A stretch of 46,401 bases of DNA from an uncultured Roseiflexaceae bacterium (GTDB lineage Bacteria; Chloroflexota; Chloroflexia; Chloroflexales; Roseiflexaceae), in assembly GCA_937988885.1 (NCBI GenBank), contig CALKHR010000183.1, positions 1 to 46,401 of the forward strand, given 5' to 3'. The first letter of the stretch is position 1. The number at the start of each line of letters is the position of its first letter. The notes beneath the pieces were generated by a model. It worked only from the letters and a program-made list of their open reading frames with translations, did no database searches and was not told the DNA's origin. A program made the translations under genes and the position numbers. Shown in pieces: positions 7,170 through 15,882 of this stretch.

Positions 7170-9893
7170 ATGGATATACGTAGCGAAATGGCTGGCCAGA
7201 CCCAAGTTGCATCTTCGTTGGATGCGTTGTTTCTCCCACGAAGTGTAGCGGTGGTTGGCGCAACCGAGCGCGCTGGCAGTGTTGGACGTACGATTGTTGA
7301 AAATTTGATCAATGGGCCGTTCGGTGGGCCGATCTACCCGATCAATTTGAAGGCCTCTAGCATCCTTGGCTTGAAAGCGTACCAACGCCTGGCCGATGTA
7401 CCTGGCCCAATCGATTTGGTGGTGGTCGTGACACCGGCGCCGACCGTGCCCGGTGTGATCCGCGAGGCTGTGGATGTCGGTGCACGCGGCGCGATCGTGA
7501 TTTCGGCGGGTTTCCGTGAGGTTGGCCCCGAAGGCGCGGAGCTAGAGCGCCAAGTGTTGGAGGAAGCGCGGCGTGGCAATATGCGGATTATCGGCCCGAA
7601 CTGTCTGGGCCTGATGAATCCGATGCGTGGCCTGAACGCCACCTTCGCGAGCACAATTGCGCGGCCCGGCCATGTGGCCTTCATCAGCCAAAGCGGTGCG
7701 TTGTGTACCTCGGTGCTCGACTGGAGTTTGCAAGAGAACGTCGGCTTTAGCGCGTTTATCTCGATTGGTACGATGTTGGATGTGGGCTGGGGCGATTTGA
7801 TCGATTACCTGGGCAACGATCCGAATACACGCAGTATCGTGATGTATATGGAATCGATCGGCGACGCTCGAACCTTTATTTCGGCAGCCCGCGAAGTGGC
7901 GCTGAACAAGCCGATCATCATCATCAAGGCGGGGCGCACGGCTGCGGCAGCGCAGGCGGCGGCTTCGCACACAGGCGCGCTGACGGGCAGCGATGAGGTA
8001 CTCGATGCGGCCTTCCGGCGCTGCGGTGTGCTCCGTGTGAATACGATTGGTGAACTGTTCAATATGGCCGAGATTCTGGCCAAGCAACCGCGCCCAACCG
8101 GCCCGCGCCTTACGATCCTAACGAACGCTGGTGGTCCTGGCGTGTTAGCGACGGATGCCTTGATCAGTAACGGCGGCCAACTGGCGGAGTTGTCTCCCGA
8201 GACGATCGAGGAGCTGAATAAGATCCTGCCACCGCATTGGAGCCACGGCAACCCTGTGGATATTTTGGGTGATGCTGGTGCCGAGCGATACGTGGAGGCG
8301 ATGAAGATCCTCGCGAAGGACCCCAACAGCGATGGTCTGTTGGTGACGCTCACTCCGCAGGCGATGAGCGAGCCAACCCGGGTGGCCGAGCTGATCCGCC
8401 AGCAAGCGGGCTTGACGCACAAGCCGTTGCTGGCCAGTTGGATGGGTGGCGCTGAGGTGGAGGCCGGCGAACACATCCTAAATCAGGCGAACATCCCATC
8501 GTTCTCGTTCCCCGATACTGCGGCCCGTGCGTTTACCTATATGTGGCGCTATACCGAGAACTTGCGCGGGCTGTACGAGACGCCAGTGCTGTCGAACGAT
8601 GTGGGATGGCAGCCCGACCGCGAGAAGGCGGCGGCGATCATTGCTGCGGCGCGTGCCGAGGGTCGTACATTGCTGAACGAGGCCGAGTCGAAGCAGTTGC
8701 TGGCTACCTACGGCATTCCGATCGTTGAGACGCGCGTGGCGACATCGCTCGACGAGGCGCTCGCCGCTGCAAACGATATCGGTTACCCGGTGGTGCTGAA
8801 GTTGTTCTCCGAGACGATCACGCATAAGACCGATGTAGGTGGCGTGCGCTTGAACCTGGCCGATGCTGATGCGGTGCGCGAGGCGTATCACAAGATCCAG
8901 CAGTCGGTAACGGCGTTGGCGGGTGCCGAGCACTTCGGCGGCGTGACCGTGCAGCCGATGATCAATCTGAGCGAAGCCTATGAGCTGATTCTGGGTTCTA
9001 GCGTTGATGCGCAGCTTGGCCCGGTGCTGCTGTTCGGAACTGGCGGCCAGTTGGTCGAAGTGTTCCAGGATCGTGCGTTGGGATTGCCGCCGCTGACCAC
9101 CACGTTGGCGCGCCGTATGATGGAGCAGACGCGCATCTTCAAGGCATTACAGGGCGTGCGTGGTCGTGCTCCTGTCGATCTCCAGTATCTCGACCAGATC
9201 TTGGTGCGGTTCAGCCAATTGGTGGCCGAGCAGCGCTGGATCAAGGAGCTAGATATCAATCCGCTGTTGGCCTCAGCGGAGCGGCTGGTCGCACTGGACG
9301 CGCGTGTGGTGCTGTACGACGTTAATACCCGCGAGGAGGAGCTGCCGCGCTTGGCGATTCGCCCGTACCCGACGCAGTACGTCTCGCCGTGGACGCTGAA
9401 GGACGGCACGCCCGTGACGATCCGGCCCATCCGCCCGGAGGATGAGCCGCTGATGGTCGCATTCCACAGTACGCTCTCGGAGCGCAGCGTGTATATGCGC
9501 TACTTCTCGCCGCTGCAACTGAGCCAGCGCATCGCGCACGAGCGCTTAACGCGAATCTGCTTCGTCGATTATGATCGGCAGAACGCGTTGGTGGTGGAGC
9601 GCACCGACCCCGAGACGGGCGAGCGCCAGATCCTGGGTGTGGGCCGCCTGATGAAGCTGCATGGGACCAACGAGGCAGAGTATGCGATGCTGATCAGCGA
9701 TCAGTGGCAGGGTAAAGGCATTGGCACCGAGTTGCTGCGCCGCTTGATCGAGGTTGGTCGCGATGAGGGCTTGAGCCGCATCACTGCCGAGATTTTGCCA
9801 GACAACCGCGCAATGCAGAAGATCAGCCAGCAGTTCGGCTTCAAGCTTGAGCGCTCGTTGCACGAGCCTGTGCGGGCGGTGCTCGACCTGTAG
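7170..9893 (+). CDS. Pat-type protein acyltransferase: NDP-forming acyl-CoA synthetase domains fused to GNAT
   Basis: A 907-residue multidomain protein. Domain order: CoA-binding Rossmann domain (about 15-140, VAVVGATERAGSVG), succinyl-CoA-ligase-like domains (150-460), ATP-grasp (490-710, GYPVVLKLFSETITHKTDVGG) and a C-terminal GNAT acetyltransferase (about 745-905, acetyl-CoA loop QGKGIG from 847). This matches bacterial Pat/PatZ enzymes, which acetylate acetyl-CoA synthetase and other lysines. In classic Pat the synthetase half is regulatory and lacks the phospho-histidine. Here ASHTGALTGSD retains that histidine (H267), so ADP-forming synthetase activity is possible. The ATG at 7170 has GAAGGAG (7155-7161) 8 nt upstream; an in-frame GTG at 7137 has no such signal. 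Confidence 0.88.
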   Translation: MDIRSEMAGQTQVASSLDALFLPRSVAVVGATERAGSVGRTIVENLINGPFGGPIYPINLKASSILGLKAYQRLADVPGPIDLVVVVTPAPTVPGVIREAVDVGARGAIVISAGFREVGPEGAELERQVLEEARRGNMRIIGPNCLGLMNPMRGLNATFASTIARPGHVAFISQSGALCTSVLDWSLQENVGFSAFISIGTMLDVGWGDLIDYLGNDPNTRSIVMYMESIGDARTFISAAREVALNKPIIIIKAGRTAAAAQAAASHTGALTGSDEVLDAAFRRCGVLRVNTIGELFNMAEILAKQPRPTGPRLTILTNAGGPGVLATDALISNGGQLAELSPETIEELNKILPPHWSHGNPVDILGDAGAERYVEAMKILAKDPNSDGLLVTLTPQAMSEPTRVAELIRQQAGLTHKPLLASWMGGAEVEAGEHILNQANIPSFSFPDTAARAFTYMWRYTENLRGLYETPVLSNDVGWQPDREKAAAIIAAARAEGRTLLNEAESKQLLATYGIPIVETRVATSLDEALAAANDIGYPVVLKLFSETITHKTDVGGVRLNLADADAVREAYHKIQQSVTALAGAEHFGGVTVQPMINLSEAYELILGSSVDAQLGPVLLFGTGGQLVEVFQDRALGLPPLTTTLARRMMEQTRIFKALQGVRGRAPVDLQYLDQILVRFSQLVAEQRWIKELDINPLLASAERLVALDARVVLYDVNTREEELPRLAIRPYPTQYVSPWTLKDGTPVTIRPIRPEDEPLMVAFHSTLSERSVYMRYFSPLQLSQRIAHERLTRICFVDYDRQNALVVERTDPETGERQILGVGRLMKLHGTNEAEYAMLISDQWQGKGIGTELLRRLIEVGRDEGLSRITAEILPDNRAMQKISQQFGFKLERSLHEPVRAVLDL

Positions 9894-9917
9894 AGGCGTT
9901 TGAACGAGCGAACATGC

Positions 9918-9953
9918 AGGAGTGGTAGGTCGATGCATCGACCTACCACTCCT
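9918..9953 (+). terminator. 36-nt perfect palindrome after the Pat-type gene
   Basis: The 18-nt arms 9918-9935 and 9936-9953 are perfectly self-complementary with no unpaired centre (GGTCGATGCATCGACC core). It lies 25 nt after the stop codon and is followed by AACTATTTCTT rather than a clean T-run. It most likely acts as a terminator or mRNA 3'-end stabiliser; a protein-binding palindrome is an alternative. Confidence 0.65.
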
Positions 9954-10193
9954 AACTATTTCTTGCATAGCCCATGATTCGCCGTATTTTTTAGAAAATT
10001 GACCCTAAATTGCAAAAATAAGGGCTTGCTAAACCTGCCACAGCATGATATACTTCGTCTGTGTCATAAACAGTTTGGTTCTACGAGCTACTTCGGACCC
10101 CCGCCTGTTCCCCAGGATGCGTGTTCTCCCGCTCATCGTTTCCAAGCTCAAGGACAACAAGTTTCTTTTTCTTCTATAAGGAGTATGCGAACG

Positions 10194-10574
10194 ATGAGTT
10201 ACGCAGACAAGACCCTCGCCTGCCGTGATTGTGGTACCGATTTTGTGTTCACCGCTGGTGAGCAGGAATTCTACGCACAGAAGGGTTTCACGAACGAGCC
10301 GACACGTTGTCCGTCGTGCCGTCAGGCCCGCAAGGCTGGGGCACGCAATGGCGGCGGTTACGGTCGCGATAGCTACGGCGACAGCGACAACTACGGCAGC
10401 AGCCGCGGTTACGGTAGCAGCTCTCGTGAGATGCACAGCGCAACTTGCGCTTCGTGCGGCAACGAGGCTAAGGTGCCGTTCATTCCTCGCGGCGACAAGC
10501 CTGTGTACTGCTCGGATTGCTTCCAGCAGCAGCGCGGCAACTCGTACGCTAGCAGCCGCTCGAGCCGCTGGTAA
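10194..10574 (+). CDS. double zinc-ribbon CxxC protein with Gly/Tyr/Ser linker
   Basis: A 126-residue protein. The first ribbon uses C10/C13 and C39/C42 (CRDC and CPSC), with TFVFT-like sequence and EQEFYAQKGF between. This pattern is typical of small 'probable zinc-ribbon' proteins found in Chloroflexota and cyanobacteria. The second ribbon uses C85/C88 and C106/C109 (CASC and CSDC). They are joined by a low-complexity stretch rich in GYG, DSYGDSD and GSS, which looks disordered and perhaps nucleic-acid binding. The ATG at 10194 is preferred over 10185 because TAAGGAG (10177-10183) is 10 nt from the former and 1 nt from the latter, and the family usually begins MSY.DKTL.C. Function is unknown. 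Confidence 0.8.
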   Translation: MSYADKTLACRDCGTDFVFTAGEQEFYAQKGFTNEPTRCPSCRQARKAGARNGGGYGRDSYGDSDNYGSSRGYGSSSREMHSATCASCGNEAKVPFIPRGDKPVYCSDCFQQQRGNSYASSRSSRW

Positions 10575-10597
10575 GAGTGTTACGTTAAGACGGTTTG

Positions 10598-10629
10598 GCG
10601 GCTTACTCGCAAGAGTAAGCCGCTTTTTT
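10598..10629 (+). terminator. intrinsic terminator of the zinc-ribbon gene
   Basis: An 11-bp perfect stem (10598-10608 with 10613-10623), GCAA tetraloop and six T residues (10624-10629). It is a textbook Rho-independent terminator 23 nt after the stop codon. Confidence 0.95.
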
Positions 10630-11374
10630 GTGTCCTCAATAGGGATTGAGGATGGTTGATACTACATTTGGTTGGTCAGTGCCAGTAACAAACCCGTTTT
10701 AGCCTGCGGCAGCAAGGTAGTTTCTTCTTTTTGCGATGTCGAGGCGCTGCTACGCGCAGCGCCTCGACATCGCCTGTTTTCGGGTGATGTGTGTATTAGT
10801 TGAAAACCAGCATCATGCCATAATATTCCTGTGCTGTTTGTGTATATAATCATTCGGATTTGGCATGTGGAGCAAGTGCAGGAGTTACACATGCGGATGC
10901 AGTGGCTAGAGGGGCAGGCTAAGGGTGTTCAGACGGCTCTGTAGACAGATACAACGCGGGCAGGTGATGCGATTGCTGTGGCGCTTTGTGGGGCGCACGT
11001 AGCTGAGTTTTGCTTCAACCAGTGAATAGATATTGCGGTCTGCGCGCAAGCGTAGGCCGCTTTTGTGTGGATGGGGCCTGGTGCTGTGCTTGGTTGTATT
11101 TCCTATGCGATGGGGTGGTGATACAGAGCAAGTTGTTGCACGTCTGTGGCAGCGAGATATTTCTCTGTCGAGGCTAGGTCGATGCATTGTTCTCAACATA
11201 TGCAGGCTTGGCTCGATGATGCGTAGAGGCGCGCTCCATACGAAAAACAGTGCTATAATTGCCGCCATTGCGCTGCTCTCCCCATAGATTGTTCCATAGT
11301 TGACGTTATCTGGCTGGTTCCTCGTTGCTCGATATACGCCTTTCTTGTGTGGTTGGGTTTTTGGAGGTGGAATC
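10630..11374. other. 745-nt intergenic region with a dispersed repeat
   Basis: It holds repeat R1 copy 1 (10698-10802). TATAAT sequences occur at 10845-10850 and 11254-11259, but neither has a good -35 at standard spacing. Open frames here (plus 11033-11287, minus 10662-10892) lack Shine-Dalgarno signals; the minus one is the translated shadow of R1. The promoter of the methyltransferase gene is presumably in the last 150 nt. Confidence 0.5.
10698..10802. repeat. dispersed repeat R1, copy 1
   Basis: A 105-bp element that recurs at 21984-22087. It starts TTTAGCCTGCGGCAG, contains a perfect 18-bp hairpin (10733-10750 with 10756-10773, loop TACGC) and ends CCTGTTTTCGGG then AGTTG. Being non-coding, hairpin-bearing and in two copies with scattered differences, it behaves like a REP or MITE-type element. 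Confidence 0.85.
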
Positions 11375-13111
11375 ATGGAACATCCTTTTGCGTTCCGCCC
11401 TAACACGCTCGATGCTCAGATATTTGATAGCGTCGTGAATCATAATGAATATCGTCTGCCTGCTTCGTTTGGTTCAGAGGATATTGTGATCGATATCGGC
11501 GCGCATATCGGTAGCTTTTCCTATGCAGTGCTGCAGCGCGGTGTGAAGCATGTCTATACATTCGAGGCCGAACGGAGTAATTATGAGCGGGTTTTGTATA
11601 ACCTGCGCGATTTCTCCGATCGGGTGACCGTGATGAATAAAGCGGTCTGGCGCTCGGATAAACCAGTTGAGTATATTTACTTCCAAGCCTCCGCTGATGA
11701 GCGGAATACTGGCGGCGGCGGTGTGGTGTTTGCCGACAATACGGTGCGTGTTGATGCGATCGCCTTTGATGAGGTGATGCGCCTAGCAACAGAGGATGGC
11801 AAGCGCCGCGTGCGGATGCTGAAGATCGATTGTGAAGGGGCTGAGTTCCCGATTCTGCTGACCTCGAAGTGGTTGTCGCAGATCGATTGTATCTGTGGCG
11901 AGTTCCACGAGCTTGCGAGCGAGATCCATCCCTACGATATTCCTGAGCACGCCCGTGTACCTGGTTTCGATGAGTTTAGTGCTGAGAAATTGGCCGAATA
12001 TCTTGAGCAGGCGGGCTTTCATATGGTGTTTGAACGAGCCCATAATTCGCATATGGGCCTGTTCTTTGCGCGGCATGTGTCGACGTATGCGATCCCCGAG
12101 GAGTCGCAGCGGCAGCCGTTCGATGCGCAGCAGCGTTGGAGCCGTTCGCAGATCCGGCAGCGGCTTGCGGCGGTGCAATTTTGGGATCATCAGGTGGAGG
12201 TCGCGCCCGGCATGATCACGCATGGGCAGGATCACACGCTTGCGCGACTGCCGTTGATCGGCTTGCCCTCTGATCTGCGCGGGAAGCGAGTGCTCGATGT
12301 CGGTGCGGGTGATGGATTCTTCAGCTTTGAGTGCGAGCGTCGTGGTGCCGCCGAGGTGGTGGCGCTGGATCTCCATAAGAGCGAGGGATTTGAGGCGCTG
12401 CACGAGTTGTTTGATTCGCGGGTGTGCTTTCAGCAGGGCAGTGTCTATGATCTTTCGCCCGAGGAGTTGGGCACGTTCGATCTTGTGCTGTGTCTGGGAT
12501 TGTTGCATCGGCTGCGGCACCCGTTGTTGGCGTTGGAGCGACTTCGCGCGGTGTGTTATGGCGCGCTGATCGTGGAGACGGCGATCTGTGATGAGGCGTT
12601 TATCGATGATACGGGCGCGATCCAGCAGTTGGAGGCGGTTGCGCCGAGCCTCGCCGCAACGCCGTTGATGCAGTTCTACCCGACGAACGAGCGAAACCAC
12701 GATTATGGGGTGTGGTGGTCGCCGAATCGTGTGGGCTTGGCGAGTATGTTGTACAGCGCGGGCTTTGCGCCTCATCAGGAGGCAGTGCGGCACGATACGA
12801 TCTGTGTGCATGCGTTGAGTGTGGCGCGGCCCGAACACGCAGGTGAGGTGCTGATACAGCGGGCCGTAGGTTCGCCCGAGCACCATCCGCCGATCCAGCA
12901 GGATCACGAACTGATGCGGGTGTTTGTGCAGCAATACAAGGATATTATGCAGCTTCAGAGTGACATCAAATTGCGCGAACGCCAGATCGCGAGTTTACAG
13001 GAGCGAGCGCAGTGGTTGGAGGATGTGGCGAACGCTGCGCGTCGAAACTTAGAGGCAGTAGAGCAGGGTCGTGTGATGCGGCTGCTGCGCCGTTTTGCTG
13101 TGCGCAAATAG
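11375..13111 (+). CDS. FkbM-family methyltransferase fused to a second, CmoB-like SAM methyltransferase
   Basis: A 578-residue protein with two SAM-dependent Rossmann domains. Domain 1 (about 10-235) is FkbM type: VIDIGAHIGSFS (38-49), acidic FEAE and MLKIDCEGAE motifs. FkbM enzymes usually O-methylate sugars or natural products. Domain 2 (about 255-450) begins with the CmoB/DUF1698-like stretch W.R.Q...L....FWDHQVEVAPGMITHGQDHT and has SAM motif I VLDVGAGDGFFS (306-317) and LVLCLGLLHRL. A C-terminal coiled coil (about 525-578) precedes a basic LLRRF tail. Start ATG follows GGAGGTGG at 11363-11370. The fused pair suggests one multifunctional enzyme for glycan or surface-polymer methylation, but the substrate is unknown. 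Confidence 0.8.
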   Translation: MEHPFAFRPNTLDAQIFDSVVNHNEYRLPASFGSEDIVIDIGAHIGSFSYAVLQRGVKHVYTFEAERSNYERVLYNLRDFSDRVTVMNKAVWRSDKPVEYIYFQASADERNTGGGGVVFADNTVRVDAIAFDEVMRLATEDGKRRVRMLKIDCEGAEFPILLTSKWLSQIDCICGEFHELASEIHPYDIPEHARVPGFDEFSAEKLAEYLEQAGFHMVFERAHNSHMGLFFARHVSTYAIPEESQRQPFDAQQRWSRSQIRQRLAAVQFWDHQVEVAPGMITHGQDHTLARLPLIGLPSDLRGKRVLDVGAGDGFFSFECERRGAAEVVALDLHKSEGFEALHELFDSRVCFQQGSVYDLSPEELGTFDLVLCLGLLHRLRHPLLALERLRAVCYGALIVETAICDEAFIDDTGAIQQLEAVAPSLAATPLMQFYPTNERNHDYGVWWSPNRVGLASMLYSAGFAPHQEAVRHDTICVHALSVARPEHAGEVLIQRAVGSPEHHPPIQQDHELMRVFVQQYKDIMQLQSDIKLRERQIASLQERAQWLEDVANAARRNLEAVEQGRVMRLLRRFAVRK

Positions 13112-13213
13112 TGTCGATGTGAGTTTCCAGTGTGTGCATCTGCAATGGCGGGCTGTGCACAGTTACCTATGCATGTTCTCCAAAGAAGGGAGCATCTGTA
13201 GCGGGGGCACGCT

Positions 13214-14578
13214 ATGAACACGTACGATCTTTGCATTACGAATGCGCTATTGATCGATGAGGATGGCGCGTGGCAAGGTGGTTTAGGTGTGCGTGATGGC
13301 AAGATAGTAGCGCGTTTCGAAGGTGAGGTGGCGTGCCACGCTGATCGGATGATCGACGCGGGTGGTTTGCCACTGTTGCCGGGCTTGGTTGATGCACATG
13401 TGCATTTCAATGAGCCGGGCCGCACCGATTGGGAGGGCTTTACCCACGGTAGTATGGCTGCGGCGGCTGGTGGTGTGACGACGGTGATCGATATGCCGCT
13501 GAACAGCGCTCCTGCGGTGGTGGATGAGACAACCTTACTGGCGAAGGCGCAGGCGATCGCTGGGCATTCGTTGGTCGATTATGCACTGTGGGGTGGCCTT
13601 GTCACCAATAATGTGGCCCACTTGGCCGAGCAAGAGGCGGCGGGAGCGGTGGCGTACAAGGCGTTTATGAGTCTGTCGGGGATCGATGATTTTCCGGCGG
13701 TCACCGACGGTGTGCTGCTCGATGGGTTATGCTATGCAGCCACGGTGGATGCGCTGGTGGCTGTGCATGCCGAGAGCGAGGCGCTGACATCGCACCTGAC
13801 GGCGCAGTTGCGGGCGCAGGGCCGCATTGATCGGCGGGCCTGGCTTGAGTCGCGCCCGCCGGTGGCCGAGTTGGATGCGATCATTCGGGCGTTGCTGCTG
13901 GCGCGTGAGGCGAAGGCGCGTTTGCACGTGGTGCATGTGAGCATCGCCGATGGGGTTGATGCAGTGCAGCAGGCCCGTTCGATGGGGCTGTCTGTGACGT
14001 GCGAGACGTGCCCGCACTATTTGGTGCTCGATGAGGAAGATTTTGTGCGGATCGGTCCCGATGCGAAGTGCGCCCCGCCGCTGCGCTCGCGGATGATGGT
14101 GGAGGAGCTGTGGCAGCGCGTGTTGGCGGGGCAGGTCGATACGATCGGTTCGGATCATTCGCCCTGCCCAACTGCCGATAAGCGCCGAGGCGATGCGAAT
14201 ATTTGGTCGGCGTGGGGCGGCATTAGCGGTGTGCAGACGATGCTGCCCTTGCTGTTGGATGAGGGTGTCGCTAAGCGTGATATGCCTCTGCCGTTGCTGG
14301 TGAAGCTCACTGCGGCTAATCCGGCCCGTTTGTTTGGCCTGTACCCCCGCAAAGGGACGTTGCGGGTGGGTGCCGACGCCGACCTGGTGATTGTGGACCC
14401 CGATGCGGAGTGGACAGTGCAGCCGAACGATCTGTTCTCTCGCCACTCGCATTCGCCGTATGTGGGGCGCACCTTGCGCGGGCGCGTGCAGACAACGTTG
14501 GTGCGCGGGCAGGTGGTCTACCATGCTGGTAAGATAGTGGGCGAGGCCGGGCATGGTCGTTGGATTGTGCCTGCATAG
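13214..14578 (+). CDS. allB: allantoinase
   Basis: A 454-residue cyclic amidohydrolase, the usual allantoinase length. It hydrolyses allantoin to allantoate in purine degradation. Metal ligands: H62 and H64 in DAHVHFNEPGRTDWEGF, carbamylated lysine K149 in AYKAFMSLSG, H185 in AVHAES, H241 in HVVHVS and D314 in GSDHSPCP. The DMPLNS and CETCPHYL motifs favour allantoinase over dihydroorotase or hydantoinase. Start ATG follows a GGGGGC purine stretch. No allantoate amidohydrolase or other ureide genes are adjacent. Its 3' end is 2 nt from the convergent amidohydrolase. Confidence 0.88.
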   Translation: MNTYDLCITNALLIDEDGAWQGGLGVRDGKIVARFEGEVACHADRMIDAGGLPLLPGLVDAHVHFNEPGRTDWEGFTHGSMAAAAGGVTTVIDMPLNSAPAVVDETTLLAKAQAIAGHSLVDYALWGGLVTNNVAHLAEQEAAGAVAYKAFMSLSGIDDFPAVTDGVLLDGLCYAATVDALVAVHAESEALTSHLTAQLRAQGRIDRRAWLESRPPVAELDAIIRALLLAREAKARLHVVHVSIADGVDAVQQARSMGLSVTCETCPHYLVLDEEDFVRIGPDAKCAPPLRSRMMVEELWQRVLAGQVDTIGSDHSPCPTADKRRGDANIWSAWGGISGVQTMLPLLLDEGVAKRDMPLPLLVKLTAANPARLFGLYPRKGTLRVGADADLVIVDPDAEWTVQPNDLFSRHSHSPYVGRTLRGRVQTTLVRGQVVYHAGKIVGEAGHGRWIVPA

Positions 14579-14580
14579 GT

Positions 14581-15882
14581 TCACCACCCGCGTCCTTCGA
14601 CGGGGATGCCGCAGCAGACCCATGCGCTGGCCATGATGCGCTCGGGGATGTCGTGGTCGTTGGTGTCGCGGCGAAGTGCGACGATCTCGCCGTCTTTCAT
14701 TACGAATTCGATATTGCGCTGATCGGCGAGGCTGCGTATGTCGGCGAGGGGATCGCGCCGAAGTACAACGAGGTCGGCGACTTTGCCGACTTCGATCGAG
14801 CCGAGCCACGAGTCCCAGCCGATGGCGCGGGCGGCGTTCAGGGTGGAGGCGACCAGCGATTGCATGGGTGTCATTCCTACATCGACCATTAGTTGAAGCT
14901 CTTCGGCGTTGTGGCCGTGAAAGTTGAAGGGTGTGGCTGCATCGGTGCCCATTGCGATTGGCACACCTTCGGCGATGGCGCGGCGCATGCTAAGGTAGTG
15001 ATCCTCCTGCACGGCTTTGAGGCGTTCGACGATCCAGCGCGGTACGCCTGGCCGATTGTCGTTTGCGATATCCCAGTTTGATTTGAGCGTTGGAATAAGG
15101 TAGATCTCTTTGGCGGCCATCTCGGCCATGATCGCTGGGTCGTGGTGCAGGTAGGTGCCGTGTTCGATGGTGCGCACGCCTGCGCTGACGGCGTTGCGGA
15201 TGCCGTCGATGCCATGGGCGTGTGCGGCGACGTGTTTGCCGAATTTGTTGGCTTCTTCGACGGCGGCGCGCACTTCGTCGGGGTTGAACTCGGCTGCTCC
15301 GGGCACGCCGCGCTCGTCGAGGACTGCGCCCGTGGCGAGGATTTTGATCAGGTCGGCCCCGGCCTTGAGTTGTTCGCGCACTGCTTTGCGCACGTCGTCT
15401 ACTCCGTCGGCCTCGCGATACATGCCGTCGTAGTTCTCGGTGCCCCATGATGTGATCGAGAGCAGTTTGCCCGCCAGCATCATGCGCGGGCCTGCCCACA
15501 GTTGCTCTTGGAATGCTCGACGTACAAAGAATTCGAGGCCGTGTCGCCCTCCTACGTCGCGAATGGTGGTGACGCCTGCGGCGAGGGTGTTTTGGGCGTG
15601 CTTCATCATCAGCAGCAGCGACCAGGGTGTCTCTTCGGCGATGCGGCTGTCGGGTTGGCCCCACATTGCGAGGTGAACGTGCAGGTCGATCAGTCCGGGG
15701 ATGAGGTAGCGCCCGGTGAGATCGAGGGTGGTGACTTCTTGGTCGGGTGGCGCTTGCCATCCGCGGTCGTCGCCGATGTAGGCGATGCGGCCATCGTGGA
15801 TGATGATGGTGGTGTTGGGTTGGGGCGGGCGGCCTGTGCCGTCGATCAGGGTGACGTTGCGAAGACGCACGGTGGGATTCAT
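14581..15882 (-). CDS. amidohydrolase-family metal-dependent hydrolase (imidazolonepropionase/prolidase-like)
   Basis: A 433-residue amidohydrolase-superfamily protein. It has LIPGLIDLHVHLA with metal ligands H68 and H70. A lysine in ADLIKILATGAV is positioned as the bridging ligand. HAHGIDGIRNAV, RTIEHGTYLHHD and MGTDAATPFNFHG supply the remaining His and Asp residues. This signature is shared by imidazolonepropionase-related and Xaa-Pro/Xaa-Arg dipeptidases as well as organophosphate or mycotoxin hydrolases, so substrate cannot be assigned. There is no signal peptide, so it is cytoplasmic. AAAGGAACCC precedes the ATG. It converges on allB with only 2 nt between stop codons and no visible terminator. 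Confidence 0.82.
   Translation of the reverse strand: MNPTVRLRNVTLIDGTGRPPQPNTTIIIHDGRIAYIGDDRGWQAPPDQEVTTLDLTGRYLIPGLIDLHVHLAMWGQPDSRIAEETPWSLLLMMKHAQNTLAAGVTTIRDVGGRHGLEFFVRRAFQEQLWAGPRMMLAGKLLSITSWGTENYDGMYREADGVDDVRKAVREQLKAGADLIKILATGAVLDERGVPGAAEFNPDEVRAAVEEANKFGKHVAAHAHGIDGIRNAVSAGVRTIEHGTYLHHDPAIMAEMAAKEIYLIPTLKSNWDIANDNRPGVPRWIVERLKAVQEDHYLSMRRAIAEGVPIAMGTDAATPFNFHGHNAEELQLMVDVGMTPMQSLVASTLNAARAIGWDSWLGSIEVGKVADLVVLRRDPLADIRSLADQRNIEFVMKDGEIVALRRDTNDHDIPERIMASAWVCCGIPVEGRGW

Noticed and set aside
10662..10892. Minus-strand ORF with SPENRRCRG-type sequence, similar to one at 21908-22162
   Set aside because: The shared peptide is the translation of repeat R1; no ribosome-binding site, and the similarity stops at the repeat borders.
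11033..11287. 84-codon plus-strand ORF
   Set aside because: Starts with TTG, no Shine-Dalgarno, low-complexity basic sequence, and lies in a repeat-bearing intergenic region.
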